DNA from: Brevundimonas sp. A19_0
Lineage (GTDB): Bacteria > Pseudomonadota > Alphaproteobacteria > Caulobacterales > Caulobacteraceae
Assembly (NCBI RefSeq): GCF_017744255.1
Contig: NZ_JAGHQP010000013.1
Span: 1-64,000 of the forward strand
Direction of reading: 5' to 3'
DNA: 64,000 nucleotides
The position numbers and the translations under genes were made by a program. This document shows positions 17,984 to 25,087 of this stretch, piece after piece; the first letter of the stretch is position 1, and each line of letters begins with the position of its first letter. The notes under the pieces were generated by a model, which made no database searches, had not been told where the DNA came from, and worked only from the letters and a program-made list of their open reading frames with translations.

Positions 17984-18279
17984 TCCGAAACTTCCTGCAT
18001 CTGGAGCATGGTGGACATGACCTGATCGGCCAGGCCGATGCCGCCGGAGCGCGCGGTCTGCTTGGCCATTTCGTCGATCAGGAAGGACCGCCAGGTGCCC
18101 TCGGCCTCGCCGCCGCCGAACGGTGCCTCGGTCGAAATGCCCTCGAACATCGGGCGCAGCATCTGGGCGATGAAGGAGGCCTCGAAGTCGATGGCGGTCT
18201 CGCGCATGCGGTCCTGACGCAGGGCCGGGGTCTGGACCGGCCGAAGCAGGTCGGCGGGGAGAGAGATCGGATCGCTCAT
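17980..18279 (-). CDS. Rod-binding protein, FlgJ N-terminal domain type
   Basis: The 99-aa product corresponds to the N-terminal rod-capping domain of FlgJ (AIDFEASFIAQMLRPMFEGI, then WRSFLIDEMAKQTARSGGIGLADQVM). The C-terminal muramidase domain of enterobacterial FlgJ is absent. This short form is normal in alphaproteobacteria, where a separate lytic enzyme opens the wall for the rod. ATG 18279 is preferred to GTG 18285, which is too close to GAGG. It follows flgI by two bases and overlaps the flbY-like gene by four. Confidence 0.88.
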   Translation of the reverse strand: MSDPISLPADLLRPVQTPALRQDRMRETAIDFEASFIAQMLRPMFEGISTEAPFGGGEAEGTWRSFLIDEMAKQTARSGGIGLADQVMSTMLQMQEVSE

Positions 18280-18281
18280 GC

Positions 18282-19400
18282 TCACATCACCTCGATGTCG
18301 GCTTGCAGGGCGCCCGCGGCCTTGATGGCCTGCAGGATGCTGATCATGTCGCGGGGCGTGACGCCCAGCGCGTTCAGGCCGGCCACCAGGCTGGAGAGGG
18401 AGGCCCCGCCGCCAACGATGCGCATCTGGGTGCCCTGATCCTCTTCGACCGTGACGGTCGAGGACGGGACGACCACGGTCTCGCCGTCGCTGAAGGGCGC
18501 CGGCTGGCTGACGAAGGGATCTTCCTGGACGCTGACGGTCAGATTGCCCTGGGCGATGGCGACGGTGGAGATGCGCACGGCATCGCCCATGACGATGACG
18601 CCATTGACCTCGTCGATGATCACCCGGGCGGGGGCATCGACCATGATCGGCAGGTTCTCGATGCGGCTGAGATAGCCGGCCATGCCCCAGCCCTGCGGCG
18701 CGCGGACGGTCACGACCGTGCCGTTCTCGGCCCAGGCCGTGCCGGGGTAGGCGTCGTTGATGGCCCCGGCCACCCGCTGGGCGGTGGTGAAGTCGGGATT
18801 GCGCAGGGTCAGGCGAACCTCGGGCTGGCGGCTGAGGTCAAAGCCGGTCTCGCGCTCGACGACGGCCCCGCCCGCAATGCGCCCGGCGGTCGGCACACCG
18901 CGCGTGACGGACGAGCCAGAGGCGCCCGAGGCCGACAACGACCCGGTCTGGATCGAGCCCTGGGCTACGGCATAGACCTCGCCGTCCGCGCCTTGCAGGG
19001 CGGTCACGACGACCGTGCCCCCCAGCAGGCTCTTGGCATCGCACAGCGTCGAGACCGAGACGTCGATGCGCGCGCCCGGCGTGGCGAAGGGCGGCAGTTC
19101 GGCCGTGACCATGACGGCGGCGATGTTCTTGGTGTTGGCGTTGGCGCCGCGAATGTTGACGCCCTGACGCTCCATCATCCCTTCCAGCGACTGGCGGGTC
19201 AGGGGGCAGTTGCGCAGGTTGTCGCCGGTGCCGTTCAGGCCGACGACCAGGCCATAGCCCACCAGCTGGTTGGAGCGGACGCCCTCGATCGAGACGATGT
19301 CCTTGATGCGCGACTGGGCCTGGGCGGCCTGCGGCAGGGCGACAAGCGCGACCGCACCGGCGGCGAGGCAGGAGGCGAGGCGGGCAAGAACTGACGACAT
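18282..19400 (-). CDS. flgI: Flagellar P-ring protein FlgI
   Basis: FlgI is exported by Sec and forms the periplasmic P-ring around the flagellar rod. The 372-aa product has a signal peptide ending near residue 28 (QAAQAQ) and then the conserved RIKDIVSIEGVRSNQLVGYGLVVGLNGTGD region. The C-terminal PRDMISILQAIKAAGALQADIEVM is also characteristic. ATG 19400 is chosen because it lies about 22 bases downstream of the start point predicted from the sigma-54 promoter at 19433-19449; an upstream ATG at 19421 would coincide with it. It heads the flgI / flgJ-like / flbY-like group. Confidence 0.96.
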   Translation of the reverse strand: MSSVLARLASCLAAGAVALVALPQAAQAQSRIKDIVSIEGVRSNQLVGYGLVVGLNGTGDNLRNCPLTRQSLEGMMERQGVNIRGANANTKNIAAVMVTAELPPFATPGARIDVSVSTLCDAKSLLGGTVVVTALQGADGEVYAVAQGSIQTGSLSASGASGSSVTRGVPTAGRIAGGAVVERETGFDLSRQPEVRLTLRNPDFTTAQRVAGAINDAYPGTAWAENGTVVTVRAPQGWGMAGYLSRIENLPIMVDAPARVIIDEVNGVIVMGDAVRISTVAIAQGNLTVSVQEDPFVSQPAPFSDGETVVVPSSTVTVEEDQGTQMRIVGGGASLSSLVAGLNALGVTPRDMISILQAIKAAGALQADIEVM

Positions 19401-19432
19401 GGGGGCGGTCCTGACAAACATGCCCGGAGGGA

Positions 19433-19449
19433 TGCCAATTCTGTGCCGG
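19433..19449 (-). promoter_or_regulatory. Sigma-54 promoter of flgI
   Basis: On the minus strand the sequence reads CGGCAC-AGAAT-TGGCA against the consensus TGGCAC-N5-TTGCA. The invariant GG and GC dinucleotides are separated by exactly ten bases, as required. Late flagellar genes in Caulobacter, including P-ring genes, use sigma-54 with the activator FlbD. A partly palindromic CTGCATTTTCTGCCG (19502-19516) about 60 bases upstream is a possible activator site; that part is speculative. Confidence 0.7.
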
Positions 19450-19521
19450 AGCGAAAGTGTCGGAATTTCAGTGGTCTGATCTGTGAAGCTTGCACGCAGG
19501 TCTGCATTTTCTGCCGGGCCG

Positions 19522-19536
19522 TTAACCAAACCCTCA
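19522..19536 (+). promoter_or_regulatory. CtrA-like site upstream of fliX
   Basis: TTAACC at 19522-19527 matches a CtrA half-site; the minus strand reads TGAG-N7-TTAAC, i.e. a degenerate TTAA-N7-TTAAC box. It lies 58 bases before the fliX ATG. Early flagellar regulators in Caulobacter are CtrA dependent, so the site is plausible, but only one half-site is intact. Confidence 0.35.
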
Positions 19537-19579
19537 CCTCGTGGCCCCAATCAGGAACCATGGTCCGGAGTGCCCGCAC

Positions 19580-20011
19580 ATGAAGATCACTGGTCCCCAG
19601 TCCAACACCCCCGCCGGTCGGCCCACGCGTACGGGTCAGGCCGCGGGCGGATTCAGCCTGGGCAGCACGGCGGGGGCGGCCTCTGCCAGCGCGAAAGCCG
19701 GTGTGTCCGGCCCGGCAGGTCCCACCAGTGTCGCCTCGCTGATGGCCCTTCAGGGCGTGGAGGGTGTCGATGGCCCGCAGGAACGGCGCCGGCGCGCCAT
19801 CCGCCGCGGCAGCCGGCTGCTGGACCGGCTGGAGGCGCTGAAGCTGGCGCATCTGGCCGGGCAGGGCGGTGCCGAGGCCCTGTCCGCCCTGTCGCTGACC
19901 GGTCGCGAGGAACGCCCGGACGCCGAGGATGCAGGCCTGAATGCCGTGCTCGACCAGGTGGACCTGCGGGTGGCGGTCGAATTGGCCAAGGCCGCCGTCG
20001 CCGGGCGCTGA
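19580..20011 (+). CDS. fliX: Flagellar assembly regulator FliX
   Basis: FliX couples completion of early flagellar structures to activation of the sigma-54 activator FlbD in Caulobacter. The 143-aa product has a Gly/Ala/Ser-rich N-terminus (about residues 1-60) and a conserved helical C-terminal half with RAIRRGSRLLDRLEALKLA and NAVLDQVDLRVAVELAKA. ATG 19580 is chosen because an upstream start (19541) adds residues unlike the family. Its head-to-head arrangement with flgI is the one known from Caulobacter and places two promoters in 179 bases. Confidence 0.9.
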   Translation: MKITGPQSNTPAGRPTRTGQAAGGFSLGSTAGAASASAKAGVSGPAGPTSVASLMALQGVEGVDGPQERRRRAIRRGSRLLDRLEALKLAHLAGQGGAEALSALSLTGREERPDAEDAGLNAVLDQVDLRVAVELAKAAVAGR

Positions 20012-20090
20012 CACCCGTCCAGGGTGCGGGGGAATTGTCACGGCTCACGGCATAGTGACCCGATAAAGCTGACCAAACCGGGGAATCGGC

Positions 20091-20119
20091 TTGAGACGAC
20101 TCGTCGCCTTGCCTATAGG
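20091..20119 (+). promoter_or_regulatory. Candidate housekeeping promoter of dksA
   Basis: TTGAGA (20091-20096) and TATAGG (20114-20119) are separated by 17 bases. In Caulobacter terms this is TTGAGAC-N14-CCTATAGG against TTGACGS-N10-14-GCTANAWC. Transcription would start near 20126, leaving a short leader before the dksA start codons. Confidence 0.5.
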
Positions 20120-20148
20120 CCTGCATGCGCCACAGGGGGGCGTGAGAA

Positions 20149-20598
20149 GTGAGCGTGAGTGCGATGAACGCATTAGCGTCTGTGGTGACTGAAGGGACGG
20201 AAGTGTATCGCCCGTCCGACGACGAACCCTTCATGAACGAGCGGCAGCTGGCCTATTTCAAGGCCAAGCTGAACGCCTGGAAGGACGACATCCTGCGGGA
20301 GTCCCGCGGCACGGTCGTCAATCTGAAGGCCGAGACCGAAAACCATCCGGATCTGGTGGACCGGGCCTCGTCGGAGTCCGACCGGGCGCTGGAACTGCGG
20401 ACCCGTGACCGGCAGCGCAAGCTGATCGCCAAGATCGACGAGGCCCTGCGCCGGATTGAGGACGGCTCCTACGGCTATTGCGAGGAAACCGGCGAGCCCA
20501 TCAGCCTGGGCCGTCTGGAAGCCCGGCCGACCGCGACCCTCTCGGTCGAAGCCCAGGAACGCCACGAGCGCCGCGAGCGCGTCCACCGCGACGACTGA
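20149..20598 (+). CDS. dksA: DksA-type RNA polymerase-binding transcription factor
   Basis: DksA binds the secondary channel of RNA polymerase and, with ppGpp, adjusts transcription to nutrient state. The up to 149-aa product has the family coiled coil and tip (about residues 35-110) and the C-terminal region GYCEETGEPISLGRLEARP. Only one cysteine of the classical four-Cys zinc finger is present, the form found in many alphaproteobacteria. Start choice is uncertain: GTG 20149, GTG 20155 and ATG 20164 are in frame, and GGGGGG at 20135-20140 best fits 20149. The window also encodes the ppGpp enzyme Rel at 46292. Confidence 0.9.
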   Translation: MSVSAMNALASVVTEGTEVYRPSDDEPFMNERQLAYFKAKLNAWKDDILRESRGTVVNLKAETENHPDLVDRASSESDRALELRTRDRQRKLIAKIDEALRRIEDGSYGYCEETGEPISLGRLEARPTATLSVEAQERHERRERVHRDD

Positions 20599-20611
20599 GG
20601 TCGCGGACGGG

Positions 20612-21457
20612 ATGCGGGGCCTTGTCAGCATCCTGTTCGGTCTTCTTCTGCTGGCCACGGCGCCGCATGTCCGGGCCCAGCATGTCCCGGACATGCCCTT
20701 TCCGGCGGCGCTGCACGGCGATGCGTTCAGGCTGGACTCGCCCACCCTCGGTCGGGGGTTCGATATCTATGTCCGCCTGCCGCCGGAGTATGATCCGGAG
20801 GGCCCGGCCTATCCGGTCGTCTATCTGCTGGATGGCGACAGCCTGTTTCCCATACTGGCGGCCAATCACCTGTTCCTGACCTACGAGGAAGACCTGCCGG
20901 AAGTCGTGATCGTCGGCATTGCCTATGGCGGGTTCGACCCTTCGGTGAACCGCCGCAACATCGACTTCCAGTCGCCCGATGAGGGTGTTCCGCCCGAAGA
21001 CGCCGGCGCCGGGCGCTTTCACACCTTCCTGACCGATGAGCTGATCCCTGTGGTCGAGGCGCGGTTCAACGTCGACCCCGACGGGCGCGTGCTGTTTGGC
21101 CAGTCCCGCGCCGGAAATCTCGTCCTCTATTCGGCGGTTGCCCATCCCGACGTGTTCCGGGGGCGGATCGCCAGCAATCCCTCCCTGACACCCGGCATGG
21201 GGTCGATCCTTGACGGGGCAGCTCCGGCCCGGCGGGACGACCTTATGGTCGTCATCACCAGTGGCGAGCGGGACAGGGCCGACCTGCCGGCGGAAGCGGC
21301 CCTCTGGGTCGACACCTGGTCCGGGCGGGATGTGCCGGATCGCCCGTGGGACATTCGCCTGATCCGGATCCCCGGTGGGACGCACGCCGCCAACTCGACG
21401 GATGCCTATCGGGCGGGCATGCTGTGGCTGTTCGCCGGCGACTACGCGGGCGATTGA
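20612..21457 (+). CDS. Secreted esterase-D-family alpha/beta hydrolase
   Basis: The 281-aa product has a signal peptide (about residues 1-22, ending HVRAQ) and a putative-esterase fold. YPVVYLLDGDS is the usual early strand and GQSRAGN holds the nucleophile serine in a G-x-S-x-x-G context. A likely acid is in the TSGERDR region and a likely base His is in GGTHAANS near the C-terminus. Relatives hydrolyse S-formylglutathione, siderophore esters or acyl groups; the substrate here is unknown. It begins 13 bases after dksA, so it may be read through from it. Confidence 0.8.
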   Translation: MRGLVSILFGLLLLATAPHVRAQHVPDMPFPAALHGDAFRLDSPTLGRGFDIYVRLPPEYDPEGPAYPVVYLLDGDSLFPILAANHLFLTYEEDLPEVVIVGIAYGGFDPSVNRRNIDFQSPDEGVPPEDAGAGRFHTFLTDELIPVVEARFNVDPDGRVLFGQSRAGNLVLYSAVAHPDVFRGRIASNPSLTPGMGSILDGAAPARRDDLMVVITSGERDRADLPAEAALWVDTWSGRDVPDRPWDIRLIRIPGGTHAANSTDAYRAGMLWLFAGDYAGD

Positions 21458-21528
21458 CCGCCCCTGTGCCTTGACTTCGACCGGGCGGGGCGCGACCTAC
21501 GCGCCTCACGTTCAAGGTTTGTCGCTCC

Positions 21529-22878
21529 ATGACTGTCAAAGTCCGTTTCGCCCCGTCGCCGACGGGTAAGCTGCACGTCGGCAATGTCCGCACGGCCCTG
21601 GTCAACTGGCTGTTCGCGAAAGGGCAGGGCGGGCAGTTCGTGCTGCGCATCGACGATACCGATCTGGCGCGCTCGACCGCCGAGTATGAGCGCGGCATCG
21701 AACAGGACCTGATCTGGCTGGGTCTGGTCTGGGACGAGCGGCACAACCAGTCCCAGCGCTTTGACCGCTACCGCGAGGCCGCCGAGCGGCTGAAGGCGGC
21801 CGGGCGGCTGTACCCCTGCTACGAAACGGCCGAGGAGCTGGACCGCCGCCGCAAGGTGCAGCTGTCGCGCGGCCAGCCGCCCATCTATGACCGGGCGGCC
21901 CTGCAGCTGACGCAGGTTCAGCGCGACGCCTATGAGGCCGAGGGGCGCCGCCCGCACTGGCGCTTCAAGCTGGACGGCCGCCGGGTTCACTGGGTCGATC
22001 TGGCGCGCGGTTCGGCCGAGGTCGACACGGCCTCGATGTCCGATCCGGTGCTGATCCGCGAGGACGGCCTGTTTCTCTATACCCTGCCATCGGTGGTCGA
22101 CGATCTGGACATGGGCATCACCCATGTGATCCGGGGCGAGGACCATGTGACCAATACGGGGGCGCAGATCGAGATCTTCGAGGCGCTGATCGCCCTGGGC
22201 TGGACCGGCACCCTGCCGGGCTTTGCCCATATGCCGCTGCTGGTCGGGGCCGACGGGCAGGCCCTGTCCAAGCGGCTGGGGTCGCTGTCGATCTCGGACA
22301 TGCGCGAGCAGGGCTATGAGCCGATCGCCATCACCAGCCACCTCGGCAAGATCGGCACGTCCGATGCGTTGGAAATCGCGCCGTCGATGGCCGAGCTGGG
22401 CGCGGGCTTCAGCTTCGACAAGATGGGCCGCTCGCCCGCCCGCTATGACACGGCGGACCTGGACCGGCTGAATGCGCAGGCGCTGCACGCCATGGACTAT
22501 GACAGCGCGCGCGCGCGCCTGTCGGCGGCCGGCTGTGATCTGGGCGAGGATTTCTGGACCGCCGTGCGGCCCAATCTGGAGCGCTTCAGCGACGTCGAGG
22601 CGCTGGCGCGGATCGTCAACGGTCCCGTGACCCCGGTGATCCCGGATCCCGAGTTCGCCAGGGCGGCGGCGGAGACCCTGCCGGAGACCATCGATGGCGG
22701 AAGCTGGTCGGTGTGGACCGGAGAGATCAAGGCCCGGACGGGGGCGAAGGGCAAGGCCCTGTTCATGCCGCTGCGTCAGGCGTTGACGGGTCAGGACCAT
22801 GGTCCCGATATGGCCGCCTTGATCCCGCTGATCGGGCGCGACCGGATCCTGAAGCGACTCTCCGGCGAGACGGCCTGA
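21529..22878 (+). CDS. gltX: Glutamyl-tRNA synthetase
   Basis: GltX charges tRNA-Glu; in bacteria without a glutaminyl-tRNA synthetase it also supplies Glu-tRNA-Gln for amidation. The 449-aa class I enzyme has FAPSPTGKLHVGN at residues 7-19 (HVGN in place of the HIGH signature, normal for GluRS) and LSKRLGSLS as the KMSKS-like loop. The ordered IYDRAAL, HVIRGEDHVTNT and FAHMPLL segments are also typical. Many alphaproteobacteria carry two gltX copies, so another may exist outside the window. TTGACTT at 21471 upstream could be part of its promoter. Confidence 0.95.
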   Translation: MTVKVRFAPSPTGKLHVGNVRTALVNWLFAKGQGGQFVLRIDDTDLARSTAEYERGIEQDLIWLGLVWDERHNQSQRFDRYREAAERLKAAGRLYPCYETAEELDRRRKVQLSRGQPPIYDRAALQLTQVQRDAYEAEGRRPHWRFKLDGRRVHWVDLARGSAEVDTASMSDPVLIREDGLFLYTLPSVVDDLDMGITHVIRGEDHVTNTGAQIEIFEALIALGWTGTLPGFAHMPLLVGADGQALSKRLGSLSISDMREQGYEPIAITSHLGKIGTSDALEIAPSMAELGAGFSFDKMGRSPARYDTADLDRLNAQALHAMDYDSARARLSAAGCDLGEDFWTAVRPNLERFSDVEALARIVNGPVTPVIPDPEFARAAAETLPETIDGGSWSVWTGEIKARTGAKGKALFMPLRQALTGQDHGPDMAALIPLIGRDRILKRLSGETA

Positions 22879-22902
22879 CCGTCCCGCCGGAGGTCAGGAT
22901 CG

Positions 22903-23202
22903 TCAGGCGTTGCAGGCGGCCAGTTCTTCGGCCGACAGGGTGGTGCCCTTCCAGGTGAAGGCGGTGACTTCGCCCAGACGGGCGACGGCGCGGCGGCACG
23001 CGCGCGTGGCCGGCTGGTTCGAGCCGCCGGTGGCCGTGCAGCTGTCACCTTCGCAGCGCCAGGTGGCGCCGTCGATGATCACGCGACCCGACGGGGCCGA
23101 GGCGGCGTCCGCCAGGGTGGCCGAGGTGTCGGCGACGGCGGCCGGGGTGGCCAGGGTGGGGGTGGCGACGGCCAGGATGGCCGCGATCAGAAGAGTGCTC
23201 AT
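22903..23202 (-). CDS. Small secreted cysteine-containing protein
   Basis: The 99-aa product starts at ATG 23202 with GGAG nine bases upstream. It has a signal peptide of about 20 residues and a short mature domain with four cysteines (WRCEGDSCTATG, RACRRAV and a final ACNA). The pattern resembles a family of small periplasmic proteins annotated in Caulobacter relatives (CC_3452-type), but I am not certain. Four cysteines suggest two disulfides. It converges with gltX across a 24-base gap. Function is unknown. Confidence 0.65.
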   Translation of the reverse strand: MSTLLIAAILAVATPTLATPAAVADTSATLADAASAPSGRVIIDGATWRCEGDSCTATGGSNQPATRACRRAVARLGEVTAFTWKGTTLSAEELAACNA

Positions 23203-23317
23203 GGGGAGTGCTCCAGCTTGGACCGGGCAGGTCAGCCCGTGACGGCGCAATGTCCGTCTTTTTTGAAAACTGTCAAGGCTGGTGATCGCGGATTTGCGAA
23301 ATATGACCGTCGATCAC

Positions 23318-23923
23318 TTATCGATGATCATGTTTCATGTCCGGCGCATTGTCCATGCCCCCCAGAGCGTCCAGGGCCTCGTCGACCGTGCGGCATACTG
23401 TCCATGCCTGAAGGAAGGAAGGCGGGGTCATGCCTGCCTCGACCGTGTGCTCCATCAGTCGGAACAGGGTCTGCCAGAAGCCGTCGATGTCGAGGAAGAT
23501 GACGGGCTTGCCATGCAGGTCCAGACGCTTCCACGACAGCAGCTCTATCACCTCCTCGAGGGTGCCAATGCCGCCGGGCGCCACGACGAAGGCGTCGGAC
23601 TCGTCATACATGATCTGCTTGCGCTCGTGCATCGAGCCGACCACCAGGGTCTCGACATCATCGAACAGGCGTTCGCGGCTGCGCAGGAACTCAGGCATGA
23701 CGCCCAGAACCCGGCCGCCGGCCGCATGGGCCCCGCGCGCCGAGGCGCCCATCAGGCCGACACCCCCGCCGCCATAGACCAGACGCCAGCCGCGCCCGGC
23801 GACGCCCTCGCCGAACGCCCGGGCGGCCTCGGTGTATTTCGGGTCCGCCGTCTCGGAAGAGCCGCAGAACAGGCAGACGGAACGGCCGGAGAAGGGCTGG
23901 ATCTCGACGGAAGGGGCAGACAT
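23318..23923 (-). CDS. LOG-family protein (cytokinin riboside 5'-monophosphate phosphoribohydrolase type), small form
   Basis: The 201-aa product has the Rossmann-fold signature of the LOG family: VCLFCGSSE near the start, YGGGGVGLMG, and PGGIGTLEEV, the PGGxGTxxE nucleotide-binding motif with its catalytic Glu. Characterised members release the base from AMP-type or cytokinin nucleotides. ATG 23923 follows GAGG closely; the longer frame upstream lacks family features. A second, larger LOG protein is encoded at 48496-49254. The physiological substrate in this bacterium is unknown. Confidence 0.88.
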   Translation of the reverse strand: MSAPSVEIQPFSGRSVCLFCGSSETADPKYTEAARAFGEGVAGRGWRLVYGGGGVGLMGASARGAHAAGGRVLGVMPEFLRSRERLFDDVETLVVGSMHERKQIMYDESDAFVVAPGGIGTLEEVIELLSWKRLDLHGKPVIFLDIDGFWQTLFRLMEHTVEAGMTPPSFLQAWTVCRTVDEALDALGGMDNAPDMKHDHR

Positions 23924-24002
23924 GAAACCTCGGGCAAGCGAACGAAGGAATGAAGGGTCGCGGCGACTGTCGGTCACCGGTTGTTTTTGCCATACAGGGC
24001 CT

Positions 24003-24812
24003 ATGGCCCCGGCGAAACGCGCAATCGACACCCGATCTGTCCTGACCCCCCGCATCGGGGGCCTGCTCGGCCTTGGGCTGATGCTGGGGCTGGCCGCATG
24101 CGGCGGGGACGACAGCGCCGCCGGGCCCCCGGCCGCTCCGGTCACCAAGGCCGAGATGGACGGGGCCTCGCCCTGGATGATGCCCCCTTCGGTCAAGACC
24201 GTAGAGCGGGATGGTGCCGATCTCGTCATTTCAGGATTGGGCGACCCGGGGGGCCGCGTCGTGTTGAGGACGCCGGTCGGCCGCGCCTATGCGGCCGTGG
24301 CCGATGCCCGGGGCGTGTTCGCCGTGCGTCTCAGCGCGGCCGACGGTCTGGTGCTGACGCCCGAGGCCCAGCTGGGTCAGGACACGGTGCCGGCGGCCGG
24401 CCGGCTGGTGATCCTCGATTCGGGGGCGGGGACGGCGGTGACCCTGTCGCCCGGTGAAGCCAGCCGACGCCTCGGCCCGGCGCCGGCGCTGGCCGCAGTC
24501 GATCATGACGGGCGGGCGGTGATTCTGTCGGGCCGGTCCGATCCCGATTCGACGGTTCGCATCGACATGCCGGGCCGGGGACCGCTTCAGGTCCGCGCAG
24601 AATCCTCGGGCACCTGGCGCGTAACACTGGACGGGGGCACGCCGTCAGAGGTGCAGGTCGACGGCCATGCCTTTGCCCTGCCGGGGCTGGCGACGACCGG
24701 GCAGGGCGGGGCCAACTCGGCGGTGGCGGTGCTGACCCGGGAGGACGGCTATCTGCTGCAATGGCAGGCGCCGGACGGAGCGCCCCAGACGACCTGGTTG
24801 CCGCGCCGTTAA
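24003..24812 (+). CDS. Lipoprotein with beta-rich repeats, unknown function
   Basis: The 269-aa product starts at ATG 24003 and has a long N-terminal signal ending in the lipobox LGLAAC near residue 34, so it should be a periplasm-facing lipoprotein. The mature part contains two similar beta-rich segments, VERDGADLVISGLGDPGGRV and VDHDGRAVILSGRSDPDSTV (about residues 65-85 and 160-180), suggesting tandem immunoglobulin-like or Ig-fold-like domains. It is divergent from the LOG gene with 79 bases between start codons. Its stop codon lies inside a CtrA-type box. Function is unknown. Confidence 0.7.
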   Translation: MAPAKRAIDTRSVLTPRIGGLLGLGLMLGLAACGGDDSAAGPPAAPVTKAEMDGASPWMMPPSVKTVERDGADLVISGLGDPGGRVVLRTPVGRAYAAVADARGVFAVRLSAADGLVLTPEAQLGQDTVPAAGRLVILDSGAGTAVTLSPGEASRRLGPAPALAAVDHDGRAVILSGRSDPDSTVRIDMPGRGPLQVRAESSGTWRVTLDGGTPSEVQVDGHAFALPGLATTGQGGANSAVAVLTREDGYLLQWQAPDGAPQTTWLPRR

Positions 24813-24823
24813 CGACTTCTTAA
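24809..24823 (-). promoter_or_regulatory. Full CtrA-type box TTAA-N7-TTAA
   Basis: TTAA (24809-24812), seven bases, then TTAA (24820-24823). On the minus strand it reads TTAAGAAGTCGTTAAC, an exact match to the CtrA consensus TTAA-N7-TTAAC. It covers the stop codon of the lipoprotein gene and precedes a 70-base gap that ends in a strong terminator. Which strand it would regulate is not clear from sequence. Confidence 0.45.
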
Positions 24824-24891
24824 GCCAATCGGCCGACCACGGGTTTCGGGATTCCTTTAGCGAGGCACCCACCATCACCAAGCCTTTTCAA

Positions 24892-24922
24892 AGCCCGGCG
24901 CGCTGCGTCGGGCTCTTTTTTT
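24892..24922 (+). terminator. Rho-independent terminator
   Basis: AGCCCGGCGC (24892-24901), loop GCT, GCGTCGGGCT (24905-24914) form a 10-bp stem with one G-T pair, followed by C and seven T (24916-24922). This is the clearest intrinsic terminator in the window. It ends plus-strand transcription from the lipoprotein gene or from a short transcript starting in the preceding gap; it could also act weakly on the tRNA-Asn transcript. Confidence 0.85.
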
Positions 24923-24946
24923 GTGCCGATGTCAGGGGAAGGGGAG

Positions 24947-25021
24947 TGGCTCCGCGGGTAGGATTCGAACCTACGACCAGCCGATTAACAGTCGGCTGCT
25001 CTACCACTGAGCTACCGCGGA
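24947..25021 (-). tRNA. tRNA-Asn (anticodon GTT)
   Basis: Read on the minus strand, the 75-base sequence folds into a standard cloverleaf. The acceptor stem is TCCGCGG / CCGCGGA and the D-arm is GCTC...GAGC. The anticodon stem GCCGA / TCGGC encloses CTGTTAA with anticodon GTT, and the T-arm is GTAGG-TTCGAAT-CCTAC. The discriminator base is G and the 3' CCA is encoded. It reads AAC and AAT codons. Confidence 0.96.
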
Positions 25022-25042
25022 ACAGGAACTCAAGAGGGGGGC

Positions 25043-25072
25043 GCTATAGCAGCGGCCCGCCGGACTGTGCAA
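25043..25072 (-). promoter_or_regulatory. Promoter of tRNA-Asn
   Basis: On the minus strand TTGCAC (25072-25067) and GCTATAGC (25050-25043) give a Caulobacter-type -35/-10 pair, TTGCACA-N15-GCTATAGC. Transcription would begin about 15 bases before the tRNA 5' end. The element lies in the 66-base gap between the tRNA and the divergent methyltransferase gene. Confidence 0.6.
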
Positions 25073-25087
25073 CGATAAATCGACACC

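Noticed and set aside
17980..18279. Truncated flgJ pseudogene
   Set aside because: The single-domain rod-binding form without muramidase is normal in alphaproteobacteria, and the gene is cleanly coupled to its neighbours.
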